NCBI GenBank assembly: GCA_905372865.1
Contig: CAJPQT010000011.1
Coordinates: 1-64,000 of the forward strand
DNA length: 64,000 nt
From: an uncultured Centipeda sp.
GTDB lineage: Bacteria > Bacillota > Negativicutes > Selenomonadales > Selenomonadaceae
Direction: 5' to 3'
In this document: piece after piece, positions 25,245 to 32,483 of the stretch
Layout: each line of letters opens with the position of its first letter
How positions within the stretch are numbered: position 1 is the stretch's first letter
Position numbers and translations under genes: made by a program
The notes under the pieces: generated by a model
Database searches by the model: none
What the model saw: the letters and a program-made list of their open reading frames with translations, nothing else
What the model was told of the DNA's origin: nothing

Positions 25245-26105
25245 ATGAATTTCAAAAAAATCGGCAAGGCAGCACTCACGGGCCTCCTCGCGGCGGCGCT
25301 TGCAGCAGGGCTCACCGGCTGCGGCAAGGACAGCGCGGACGGGACGAAGTCCGCAGACGGCAAGAAGACCATCACGGTCGCGCACACGAACTACTATGTG
25401 CCGTATGACTATGTGAATGAGCAGGGCGAGTCGGACGGCTTTGAGGTCGCCGTGATGAAGGAAGTCGCGAAGAAGCTGCCGCAGTATGAATTCAAGTTTG
25501 TACCGACCTCGGATGACGATCTCCTGATCGGCGTCGAGTCCGGTAAGTACAATGTGGGTACAAAGGGAATCTGGATCACGGATGCACGAAAGAAAAAGTA
25601 TGTGTTCCCGAAGAACAACATCGGTGCGAGCGTGATCGGTCTTGCGATTCGCAAGGATACGGCGAATGAGATCAAGGATCTGCCGTCCTTTGCGAAGTTC
25701 AGCGGCAAGCTCGTCCCGATTGCGCCGCAGGATGCGCGCTATATGGTCATCGATTCCTACAATAAAGAGAACCCAGACAACCAGATCAAGCTGACCTCGT
25801 CCGAGGCTTTCCAGAATGCGGACGCATACAGCTGGGTCATGGAGGGGCGTTACGACGGCTATCTTGAGGTCGAGCTGAGCTACAAGAACAACATCGAGAA
25901 GGCGGATGCGCCCTATCATGCGTTCAGCGACAAGCTGACGTACATCCGCTACAAGGGGATTCCGACCTATCCGATCTTCAACAAGAAGGAACAGGCTTTT
26001 GCGGATGAATATGACAAGGCGATCGAGGAGCTGCGTGCCGAGGGCAAGATTGCGGAGCTTGAGCAGAAATATTTCGGGGAGAGCCTGTCGGCATACCTGA
26101 ACTGA
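25245..26105 (+). CDS. Amino-acid ABC transporter substrate-binding lipoprotein
   Basis: A 286-residue family-3 solute-binding protein. Lipoprotein signal with lipobox GLTGC (Cys about 26). The mature domain begins ITVAHTNYYVPYDYVNEQGESDGFEV, the polar-amino-acid/cystine-binding fold. It would capture the substrate outside the inner membrane and deliver it to the two permeases encoded next. Context suggests cystine, methionine or a related sulfur compound. The usual arginine that binds the ligand carboxylate is not obvious, so the ligand is open. Confidence 0.88.
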   Translation: MNFKKIGKAALTGLLAAALAAGLTGCGKDSADGTKSADGKKTITVAHTNYYVPYDYVNEQGESDGFEVAVMKEVAKKLPQYEFKFVPTSDDDLLIGVESGKYNVGTKGIWITDARKKKYVFPKNNIGASVIGLAIRKDTANEIKDLPSFAKFSGKLVPIAPQDARYMVIDSYNKENPDNQIKLTSSEAFQNADAYSWVMEGRYDGYLEVELSYKNNIEKADAPYHAFSDKLTYIRYKGIPTYPIFNKKEQAFADEYDKAIEELRAEGKIAELEQKYFGESLSAYLN

Positions 26106-26123
26106 TGAAAGGAGCCACACGGG

Positions 26124-26885
26124 ATGGAAACACGGGCATTTGACATAGGAATGATCGCGCAGGTGCTGCCCGATCTTCTTGCGTATCTCGATGTGACCCT
26201 CCTCGTGGCTCTCGTCAGCATTGCACTCGGGTCTCTTCTTGGGGGACTTCTTGCGTGGGCAAATCTCGGCGGCAACGCGCTGCTCCGATGGGCGGCACTC
26301 ACGTATGTGTATGTCATGCGCTGTACACCGTCGATTGTTCTGCTGTTCATCGTATTCTACGGTTTGCCAAGGCTCATGGAGGCGGCATTTCGGTACGACA
26401 TGAATGACCTGCACCGTGCGGTCTTTGCCATCATCACATTTACACTACTCTTCGGCGCGTATATCTCGGAGGTGTTCCGCGCGGCGTACACAGCCGTTCC
26501 GCGCGGGCAATACGAGGCGGCAGTGAGCGCAGGGCTGACGCCGTTTCAGGCGTTCCGGCACGTGATCCTAGGACAGGCGGCACTCGTGGCGCTGCCGAAC
26601 TTCGGCAATGCGACGATCAATCTGCTGAAGGAGGGTTCTCTCGCCTATACCATCGGACTGATCGATATGATCGGCAAGGGCAATCTCATCATCGCGCAGA
26701 ATTTCGGCGCATACGGGATTGAGGTCTACCTCGCCGCGCTGCTCATCTACTGGGTGCTCGTGCTCCTGCTGGAGCAGGTCTTTGCTGCGGTGGAAAAGCA
26801 CCTTGATGTCGGTACAAGTCTGCGCGCTGCAGATACGAAGGAAGCGACAGGGAGAGGAGGGGACACCGTTGGAACTGGATCTTGA
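26124..26885 (+). CDS. Amino-acid ABC transporter permease 1 (HisM family)
   Basis: A 253-residue inner-membrane permease with about five membrane segments. The EAA-type coupling loop is GQYEAAVSAGLTPFQAFRHVILGQA. The N terminus YLDVTLLVALVSIALGSLLG and YVYVMRCTPSIVLLF are typical of His/Glu/cystine permeases. Its 3' end overlaps the start of the second permease, so the two form a heterodimer from a coupled message. Confidence 0.92.
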   Translation: METRAFDIGMIAQVLPDLLAYLDVTLLVALVSIALGSLLGGLLAWANLGGNALLRWAALTYVYVMRCTPSIVLLFIVFYGLPRLMEAAFRYDMNDLHRAVFAIITFTLLFGAYISEVFRAAYTAVPRGQYEAAVSAGLTPFQAFRHVILGQAALVALPNFGNATINLLKEGSLAYTIGLIDMIGKGNLIIAQNFGAYGIEVYLAALLIYWVLVLLLEQVFAAVEKHLDVGTSLRAADTKEATGRGGDTVGTGS

Positions 26886-27573
26886 CTTTATGCAGGAAAC
26901 CTTCCTGCTCGTGTGGCAGGGCGCGGGCGTGACGCTCTCTCTGACTGCACTCTCTCTCGTACTCGCCGCACCCGCGGCGTTCTACTTTGCCGTCCTGCGC
27001 GTGCGCGGGCGGCGTGTCGGCGGGACGATCGCACGCTTCTATGTCTCCTTTGTACGCGGTACTCCGTTGATCCTGCAGATTCTCCTGCTCTACAGTCTCC
27101 TGCCGAGCCTTGTCAATGCCGCGGTGAAGGATTTGGGGCTGGAGATCAACGTATTTGAGGCAGTCGATCCGTTTTATTACGCGGTCTTTATCTTTACACT
27201 GAATACGATTGCCCTCCTCGCCGAGGCATTTCGTGCGGCGCTGCTTGCGATCCCGAAGGGACAGCTTGAAGCAGGACTTGCGAGCGGGCTGAGCGCATTT
27301 CAGACCTATCTGCACGTTATCATCCCGCAGGCACTTGTCGTGGCACTGCCAAGCATCTGCAATATCACGGTCAATCTCATCAAGGGAACGTCACTCGCGT
27401 TCCTCATGACGGTCAAGGACATCATGGCGGTCGGCAAGATCGCTGCGTCCTATGGCTACAACTACATCGAGGCGTATCTCGATGTGTTCATCGTCTATCT
27501 CGTGCTCTGCACCATCGTTCAGCTGCTCTTTGCTGCGGCAGAACGGCGCGTCGGGGCATTCCGAAGTCTCTAG
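26869..27573 (+). CDS. Amino-acid ABC transporter permease 2 (HisM family)
   Basis: A 234-residue partner permease. TTG 26869 is chosen as start: GAGGAGGGG lies 7 bases upstream, it overlaps the preceding gene as coupled genes do, and it gives a normal N terminus (LDLDFMQETFLLVWQGAG). ATG 26890 is an alternative without a clear ribosome site. The coupling loop is GQLEAGLASGLSAFQTYLHVIIPQA, and the YVSFVRGTPLILQ motif marks the family. Confidence 0.9.
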   Translation: MELDLDFMQETFLLVWQGAGVTLSLTALSLVLAAPAAFYFAVLRVRGRRVGGTIARFYVSFVRGTPLILQILLLYSLLPSLVNAAVKDLGLEINVFEAVDPFYYAVFIFTLNTIALLAEAFRAALLAIPKGQLEAGLASGLSAFQTYLHVIIPQALVVALPSICNITVNLIKGTSLAFLMTVKDIMAVGKIAASYGYNYIEAYLDVFIVYLVLCTIVQLLFAAAERRVGAFRSL

Positions 27574-27583
27574 GAGGTGGAGT

Positions 27584-28348
27584 ATGTTATTCGGGGTTCA
27601 GAACGTACGCAAAAATTTTGAGCAGACCGAGGTGCTGAAGGATGTCAGTCTGGCGGTGAACAAGGGGGATGTCGTCGTTATCCTGGGGCCCAGCGGCTCG
27701 GGAAAGACCACCTTCCTGCGCTGCCTCAACTTCCTCGAACGCGCCGACGGCGGCACGATGGACTTTCATGGGACGCAGCTCTCCCTTGCGGAGGCGAGTG
27801 ACCGTGAAATTGCAGACGTGCGGAAAAAGACCGCATTCGTCTTTCAGAACTACAACCTCTTTGCGAACAAGACCGCGCTCGAGAATGTGACGCTCGGGCT
27901 GACCGTCGGGCGCGGCATCGCAAAGGATGAGGCGCATGAGATCGCAAGGGAGGCGCTACGGCGCGTCGGTATGGAGGCGCGTGCAGACTACTATCCCGCG
28001 CAGCTCTCGGGCGGACAGCAGCAGCGTGTCGGCATTGCGCGCGCCATTGCGGCAAAACCCGATGTCATCCTTTTCGATGAGCCCACCTCGGCACTCGACC
28101 CCGAACTCGTGGGCGAGGTCCTGCAGGTTATGAAGACACTCGCCGAGGAGGGAACGACCATGATCGTCGTCACCCATGAGATGAAGTTTGCACAGGAGGT
28201 TGCGACCCATGTCGTCTTTATGTCGGACGGTGTCATCGTTGAGGAGGGCAGCGCGAAGGAGATCTTTACCGCGCCGCGCGAGGAGCGCACGCGCCGCTTC
28301 CTCCGCCGTATCCTGCCCGAGGAGTATGAGCCGGCGGCACTGATCTGA
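27584..28348 (+). CDS. Amino-acid ABC transporter ATP-binding protein
   Basis: A 254-residue ATPase of the GlnQ/TcyN type. Walker A GPSGSGKTTF, signature LSGGQQQRVGIARA, Walker B VILFDEPTSALDPE and switch histidine VTHEMKFAQEVATH. AGGAGG lies upstream of ATG 27584. It energises the two permeases. The operon ends at the hairpin beginning 28371. Confidence 0.93.
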   Translation: MLFGVQNVRKNFEQTEVLKDVSLAVNKGDVVVILGPSGSGKTTFLRCLNFLERADGGTMDFHGTQLSLAEASDREIADVRKKTAFVFQNYNLFANKTALENVTLGLTVGRGIAKDEAHEIAREALRRVGMEARADYYPAQLSGGQQQRVGIARAIAAKPDVILFDEPTSALDPELVGEVLQVMKTLAEEGTTMIVVTHEMKFAQEVATHVVFMSDGVIVEEGSAKEIFTAPREERTRRFLRRILPEEYEPAALI

Positions 28349-28370
28349 GCGACGTTACGATAAAACATAA

Positions 28371-28414
28371 AACGGCGGCAGTCCGTGAGGTTTTCCTCGC
28401 GGGCTGCCGCCGTT
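28371..28414. terminator. Bidirectional terminator
   Basis: AACGGCGGCAG (28371-28381) with CTGCCGCCGTT (28404-28414), plus inner pairing CCG-GAGG/CCTC-CGG. It separates the transporter operon from the convergent coiled-coil gene. Confidence 0.85.
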
Positions 28415-28429
28415 TGCGTGCAGTGCTTC

Positions 28430-29167
28430 CTATGTATCGCTTGTATTCTTATTGGTCGGGATGACGACTGTGCTGCGGTCTGCGTGTTTCTTTGCAGCGG
28501 CAGTCTTTTGATACTCTCTGAGCGCGGCGAGTGCGGTCAGATCATCCGGCTGTGCTGCCGCAAGTGCTGCGCGTTCCTTCTCCTGTGCCTTCGTGATCTC
28601 CGCATCGCGGTCGGCACGCTCCTGCAGTGCCTGGCCGCGCAGCTTTCGGATGTACTCGTCCTTTGACGCCATTGTAGATTTCAGTTGATTGATTTGTCCC
28701 TCATAGAGTTTTACCGGTTCTTCTATTTCCTGAGCGATTGCAAATCCGTCCTTTACGAGTTTTTCGAGCGCATCCACCTTGCCGTGTAGCTCGCTCAGCT
28801 TGTCCTCGTCGGTCATGCCGGCACGTTTCAGATCGTTCGCCTGCTTCTGCAGCTTCGCCTTGTCCTCGTCTGTGAGGCCCTCATCCGTCTGAATGCGCTT
28901 CTCGATCTCCGCCGCCTGTGCCTTCTTTGCCTTCTTGTCGGCGATTTCCTTCTCGTTTGCCGCAAGTGCCAGCTCCGCGGGGGTCAGATCCTCTTCCATA
29001 TCCGCGCTCTCGTTCAGGGATTTCCCCCTCGCACTGATATAGACCTCGACCGCGCGGCTCAGGATATCTGTCACCGTACTTTTCTTCTGCTCGGAAGTCT
29101 TTCCTGCCGCAGCAGAGCCGTCTCCATGCAGGAACGGGAGCTTGCCTGCATCCTGTGCGATACGCAT
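28430..29167 (-). CDS. Hypothetical coiled-coil protein
   Basis: A 245-residue protein I do not recognise. No signal peptide or membrane segment is visible. It is rich in Glu, Lys, Ala and Asp, with heptad-like stretches over about residues 60-215 (NEKEIADKKAKKAQAAEIEK, LSELHGKVDALEKLVKDGF), so a long coiled coil is likely. The motif LTPAELALAANEKEIADKK recalls FlxA-like or phage-scaffold helices but gives no function. The N terminus MRIAQDAGKLPFLHGDG is unusual. It stands alone, bounded by a terminator and repeat family 2. Confidence 0.65.
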   Translation of the reverse strand: MRIAQDAGKLPFLHGDGSAAAGKTSEQKKSTVTDILSRAVEVYISARGKSLNESADMEEDLTPAELALAANEKEIADKKAKKAQAAEIEKRIQTDEGLTDEDKAKLQKQANDLKRAGMTDEDKLSELHGKVDALEKLVKDGFAIAQEIEEPVKLYEGQINQLKSTMASKDEYIRKLRGQALQERADRDAEITKAQEKERAALAAAQPDDLTALAALREYQKTAAAKKHADRSTVVIPTNKNTSDT

Positions 29168-29234
29168 TCCACCATCTCCAATCCGTGGGATACAATTCCT
29201 TCTAATAGCATTATCGGGATTTATGCTTACATAT

Positions 29235-29402
29235 TAAGGAAGCACTGATAAATTCAGCCGCGCCGTCTTAGCACATCTTTTTCGCCCTGTCTTTGTCGAC
29301 AAATCCTCCACATAGCTTTGGCTATGCGTCCGGTTTGTCTCCTTGACAGGACAAAAAATCTGTACCAATTCGACGGACCTCATTTTATCAGCGATTCCTT
29401 AA
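29235..29402 (+). repeat. Fold-back repeat family 2, copy 1 (MITE-like)
   Basis: A 168-base element. Terminal inverted repeats: left GGAAGCACTGATAAA (29238-29252), right TTTATCAGCGATTCC (29384-29398). They are flanked by TTAA on both sides (29235 and 29399), a possible 4-bp target duplication. Inner arms CCTGTC (29286-29291) with GACAGG (29345-29350) and a terminal hairpin CATAGC/GCTATG (29311-29326). The second copy is at 34639. Confidence 0.88.
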
Positions 29403-29408
29403 ATACAT

Positions 29409-29437
29409 TTGACAAAGTAGGTCATGCGTAGTACATT
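29409..29437 (+). promoter_or_regulatory. Promoter of the RelBE-type operon
   Basis: TTGACA (29409-29414), 17 bases, TACATT (29432-29437), starting seven bases after the repeat ends. Confidence 0.65.
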
Positions 29438-29461
29438 GTAATCAAAAAAGGAGGGATCACA

Positions 29462-29716
29462 ATGAGTTTTTCGATCCGACTGACAGACACAGAGAAGGCA
29501 CTCGCGGAGAGCTATGCGAAGCTGCACGCGATCTCCCTCGGCGAGGCATTCAAGCGGGCACTCTTTGAAAAGATCGAGGATGAGTACGATATCGCGCTTG
29601 CCGAGGAGGCGTATGCGGAGTATCTAAAAGACGGCAAGCAGGCGAAGCCGATTGAGGAGTTGTGGAAGGAACTAGATTTTGAAGATGTACGAAGTACAGA
29701 CAACTGCCGCATTTGA
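29462..29716 (+). CDS. RelB-like antitoxin (DUF6290/ribbon-helix-helix)
   Basis: An 84-residue antitoxin. The N terminus SFSIRLTDTEKALAESYAKL is a ribbon-helix-helix DNA-binding region; the acidic C-terminal half (EEAYAEYLKDGKQAKPIEELWKELDF) is typical of the toxin-wrapping tail. GGAGG lies 8 bases before ATG 29462. The downstream toxin gene overlaps its 3' end by 32 bases. The pair probably represses its own promoter. Confidence 0.88.
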   Translation: MSFSIRLTDTEKALAESYAKLHAISLGEAFKRALFEKIEDEYDIALAEEAYAEYLKDGKQAKPIEELWKELDFEDVRSTDNCRI

Positions 29717-29945
29717 TCGGGATTTTAAGAGGCTTGATCGCTATACACAGCTCATCCTTCGTGGCTGGATTACGAAAAATCTTATCCACTGCGAGAATCC
29801 GCGTGCATTTGGCAAAGCACTCACAGCGAACCGAAAGGGACAGTGGCGTTACCGCATCGGCGACTATCGCTTGATCTGCGCCATCGAGGACGATCGCCTT
29901 GTCATCCTTGCACTTCCCATCGGGCATCGGCGGGAAATATACTAA
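29685..29945 (+). CDS. RelE/ParE-family toxin
   Basis: An 86-residue protein of the RelE family, ribosome-dependent mRNA interferases. Features: YEVQTTAAFDRDFKRLDRYTQ, then KGQWRYRIGDYRLICAIEDDRLVILALPIGHRREIY, with the conserved Arg/Tyr end. ATG 29685 is used; an in-frame TTG at 29679 is possible. Translation is coupled to the overlapping antitoxin gene. Confidence 0.9.
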   Translation: MYEVQTTAAFDRDFKRLDRYTQLILRGWITKNLIHCENPRAFGKALTANRKGQWRYRIGDYRLICAIEDDRLVILALPIGHRREIY

Positions 29946-29994
29946 CAGCATGTAGAGCGATGGTATGCGTTATACATTCGTACCGTCGCCCACT

Positions 29995-30354
29995 TCAGCT
30001 GAAATGATCGTCGTCATACCCCTCGTTCCAGTCGTCCCAATCGTCATAGAGATTCTCTGCGGGCGGCAGATCATCCTCATGCCCATAGATATCCTCATCC
30101 TCGTACTGATCTTCCACAGGATAGTCCCATGTATCATCGGGATATTCGTCCGTCTGTGGTGGCACTTCGTCCGTGCGACTGTTGTCGTCCGTGTGTGGCA
30201 ATATCCCTGCGGCACTGACATCGGGGATGAGGATGCCGAAGAGTTTTGCCGCGATGTATGTGCCAAACACGGCGATCAGCAGCTTTTTCCACCATGCAAG
30301 CGGCTTTGGTGGAGAGGCTGCTTTTATCTTTGGACGGCGTGATTGTGCGGGCAT
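29995..30354 (-). CDS. Small membrane protein with acidic tail
   Basis: A 119-residue protein of unknown family. A basic N terminus (PAQSRRPKIKAASPPKP) is followed by one membrane helix (about residues 22-42, KLLIAVFGTYIAAKLFGILI) and a very acidic, Tyr/Trp-rich C-terminal tail (DDTWDYPVEDQYEDEDIYG). By the positive-inside rule the tail lies outside the cytoplasm. ATG 30354 has GGAGG 8 bases upstream. Resemblance to known families was not seen. Confidence 0.6.
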   Translation of the reverse strand: MPAQSRRPKIKAASPPKPLAWWKKLLIAVFGTYIAAKLFGILIPDVSAAGILPHTDDNSRTDEVPPQTDEYPDDTWDYPVEDQYEDEDIYGHEDDLPPAENLYDDWDDWNEGYDDDHFS

Positions 30355-30382
30355 TTTCCTTGCCTCCACTTACGTCTGTGGC

Positions 30383-30754
30383 TCACCCCTCAATGGGGAA
30401 ATAATCTGCCGGAACGGGTGCAAGGATGCCGACGAAGATAAAGTCCTCCGTGCCCGTATTCTTCATGCCGTGACACATGCCCTTCGCCGAGACGATGACA
30501 TCGCCCTTTGTGATGGGACGCTCCTCATTGGGCGTGGGATAGAATATGCCCTCACCCTGTATGCAGATCCAGATATCATCCGCCTTGGCATGCCCGTGAG
30601 GCTTGATTTCCTGTCCTGGCTTTAATACCCAGACCACACCACTCGTCGACTCTGTACTGTAGATCGGTGTGCGTGTGGCGACGTCGCCCTCCTTTGCCAC
30701 GTCGGCAAGACGATAGCGACGCGTCTCAAAGTTATTTGTAATCGATGTGCTCAT
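30383..30754 (-). CDS. Cupin-domain protein
   Basis: A 123-residue single-domain cupin. Metal-binding motif 1 is recognisable as KPHGHAKADDIWICIQGEG, motif 2 as KGDVIVSAKGMCHGMKN. The fold covers nearly the whole chain. Members act as small sugar- or acid-modifying enzymes or sensors; the substrate is not evident. It is monocistronic, between two small membrane or secreted protein genes. Confidence 0.85.
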   Translation of the reverse strand: MSTSITNNFETRRYRLADVAKEGDVATRTPIYSTESTSGVVWVLKPGQEIKPHGHAKADDIWICIQGEGIFYPTPNEERPITKGDVIVSAKGMCHGMKNTGTEDFIFVGILAPVPADYFPIEG

Positions 30755-30848
30755 GATGGATTCTCCTTCTATTTATTCGTTTGTAAAAATATTCTCTATA
30801 TATATGACTCGTCGTTGGATATAGATATCCTGGCACAATTAAGAACGT

Positions 30849-30881
30849 GTCTGCTTGAAAGATGATATCCTCCAAGCAGAC
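30849..30881 (-). terminator. Hairpin after the Cys-rich peptide gene
   Basis: GTCTGCTTG (30849-30857) with CAAGCAGAC (30873-30881). The T content after the stem on the minus strand is modest, so terminator strength is uncertain. Confidence 0.5.
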
Positions 30882-30899
30882 CCGCTCGTTCACTCAATA

Positions 30900-31124
30900 T
30901 CAGCGGCCACAACCACAGCCGCCGCGTCTCTGATTTACGCACGCACCGCGTGATGTCTGTGTGCAGTCGCCGTCGTAGCAGTAACCTGCATTGCCGCCAT
31001 AGCAGTACGCCGTGTTCTGACGCTGCGGCAGTTCGCATACCCCACCTTCGCAGCCATAGGCGAGTACCTGTGCACCTGTGGCGAGGATGAGCCCCGCAAA
31101 CAGTCCTGCAATCATCTTTTTCAT
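30900..31124 (-). CDS. Secreted Cys-rich small protein
   Basis: A 74-residue protein with a clear signal peptide (KKMIAGLFAGLILATGAQVLA, cleavage after about residue 22). The mature part of about 52 residues has eight cysteines in YGCEGGVC, YCYGG, YCYDGDC, GACVN and GGCGCGR. It is rich in Gly and Tyr, so it could be a disulfide-knotted peptide or a metal-binding protein. ATG 31124 has GGGAGG 8 bases upstream. It is divergent from the DUF134-NifX gene. Family not recognised. Confidence 0.7.
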   Translation of the reverse strand: MKKMIAGLFAGLILATGAQVLAYGCEGGVCELPQRQNTAYCYGGNAGYCYDGDCTQTSRGACVNQRRGGCGCGR

Positions 31125-31198
31125 AACCATTTCCTCCCAAAATACAATGGATTTTCACCTCTATTCTATCATACTTGTCAAGCACAAGAAAAATATAA

Positions 31199-31245
31199 TT
31201 GACATATGCCGAAAACTTTGCTAAGATTATAACTGTCATATGACA
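31199..31245 (+). promoter_or_regulatory. Promoter and palindromic operator of the DUF134-NifX gene
   Basis: TTGACA (31199-31204), 17 bases, TAAGAT (31222-31227), then the perfect 12-bp palindrome TGTCATATGACA (31234-31245) at the expected transcription start. A half-match, TTGACATATG, overlaps the -35 box. This looks like an autoregulatory operator. Confidence 0.6.
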
Positions 31246-31259
31246 GAAAAGGAGGAGCT

Positions 31260-32120
31260 ATGCCGCGACCAAAGAGATGTCGACGCATCGGTGTTTATCC
31301 GGATTTTTGGAGTTTTGCGCCGGAGGATGCGGAAGAGGAGACGGAGGAGTCCGTTATCCTCCAGCTGGATGAGCTCGAGACGATCCGTCAGATCGACTAT
31401 GGGCGGCAGACGCAGGAGGAATGTGCCGCCGCGATGGGCGTGTCCCGTGCGACGGTGACGAGCATCTACGAGGCGGCGCGCTACAAGCTCGCGGAGGCAA
31501 TCATCTGCGGGAAGCGCATCCGCATTGCGGGCGGCGCATATCGGATCGAACATCCGACAATCCTCGGGATTCAGAATAAAGGAGAGCATACAATGAGAAT
31601 CGCAGTACCTTATGAAAATGAGAAGATTGAGCAGCATTTCGGCAGAGCAAAACAGTTCAAGTTCTATGATGTCGAGGACGGTACAGTGCAGTCCTCAGAG
31701 GTTGTGGATACGGTGGGTGAGGGGCATGGCGCACTTGCGAGCTTCCTCCACAACGCAAAAGCGGATGTTGTGATCTGTGGCGGCATCGGCGCGGGTGCAC
31801 AGACGGCACTTGCAGAGGCGGGCATTACGCTTGTATCCGGCGTGAAGGGTAGCGCGGATGAGGTCGTGCAGCAGCATCTCGCGGGAACGCTTGAGCGAAG
31901 CGCGGATGAGGGCAAGTGCACGCACCGCCACCAGCATCAGCACGGCAAGGATCATGCACACGGGCATGGCTGCGGTCATGAGGGGCATGAAGGTCACGGC
32001 TGTGGACACGGCACACATGAGGGGCACGAAGGTCATAAAGGGCATGGTCCTCACGGTGGTCATGGCTCTCATGGCGGACATGGTGGACACGGTCCTCATG
32101 GCGGACACGGCGCACACTGA
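31260..32120 (+). CDS. DUF134 regulator - NifX/NifB-type domain fusion with His-rich tail
   Basis: A 286-residue protein. Residues 1-105 are a DUF134 domain: PRPKRCRRIGVYPDFWSFAP and a sigma-4-like helix-turn-helix QEECAAAMGVSRATVTSIYE. Residues about 112-210 match the dinitrogenase FeMo-cofactor-binding fold of NifX/NafY (RIAVPYENEKIEQHFGRAKQF, VVICGGIGAGAQTAL). Residues about 215-286 are a metal-binding tail of repeated HGGHG/HEGHG units with three cysteines. An internal ATG at 31593 has its own AAAGGAGA, so a separate NifX-His product may also be made. No nif genes are present, so Fe-S, Mo or other metal handling is more likely than nitrogen fixation. Confidence 0.85.
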   Translation: MPRPKRCRRIGVYPDFWSFAPEDAEEETEESVILQLDELETIRQIDYGRQTQEECAAAMGVSRATVTSIYEAARYKLAEAIICGKRIRIAGGAYRIEHPTILGIQNKGEHTMRIAVPYENEKIEQHFGRAKQFKFYDVEDGTVQSSEVVDTVGEGHGALASFLHNAKADVVICGGIGAGAQTALAEAGITLVSGVKGSADEVVQQHLAGTLERSADEGKCTHRHQHQHGKDHAHGHGCGHEGHEGHGCGHGTHEGHEGHKGHGPHGGHGSHGGHGGHGPHGGHGAH

Positions 32121-32137
32121 GCTTACACAATGGAAAG

Positions 32138-32161
32138 CACCGCTTCGGCGGTGTTTTTTTT
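32138..32161 (+). terminator. Terminator of the DUF134-NifX gene
   Basis: CACCGC-TTCG-GCGGTG (32138-32153) with a UUCG tetraloop and eight T residues. Confidence 0.9.
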
Positions 32162-32483
32162 GTTGGAATAAACATAGTTAAAAATTATATATAAAATATG
32201 ATTATGAACTATACTGTTATAAAATACAAAAATATACTAGAATTGATTTCTGAAGAAAATATGAATAGGCATATTCTCAATAGCTTGATATAATTGAGAA
32301 TATAGATGAGAACGAATATGCATACCTATAAGATTTCTATGGATGAATGAAAACGTGAATTTGATTCATAATTATTGTTTATGATTTTTGTAAAAACCTC
32401 TTGATTTTTTGAAAGGACTGTTATATTATATACATGAATCAAACAACAAAGATATTCACGTTGATATATAGGAGAGTATTCTT
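32162..32483 (+). promoter_or_regulatory. Very AT-rich intergenic region with two inverted repeats
   Basis: No gene was seen here, and base composition is far more AT-rich than the flanks. ATATTCTCAAT (32270-32280) and ATTGAGAATAT (32292-32302) form a perfect 11-bp inverted repeat with an 11-base spacer. TCATAA-N7-TTATGA lies at 32366-32384, a Fur-like dyad about 100 bases before the flavodoxin gene. The promoter of that operon must lie here, but no single hexamer pair stands out. Confidence 0.5.

Noticed and set aside
31880..32120. Tandem DNA repeats resembling a CRISPR or minisatellite
   Set aside because: The repetition encodes the His/Gly-rich protein tail in frame, with irregular unit lengths.
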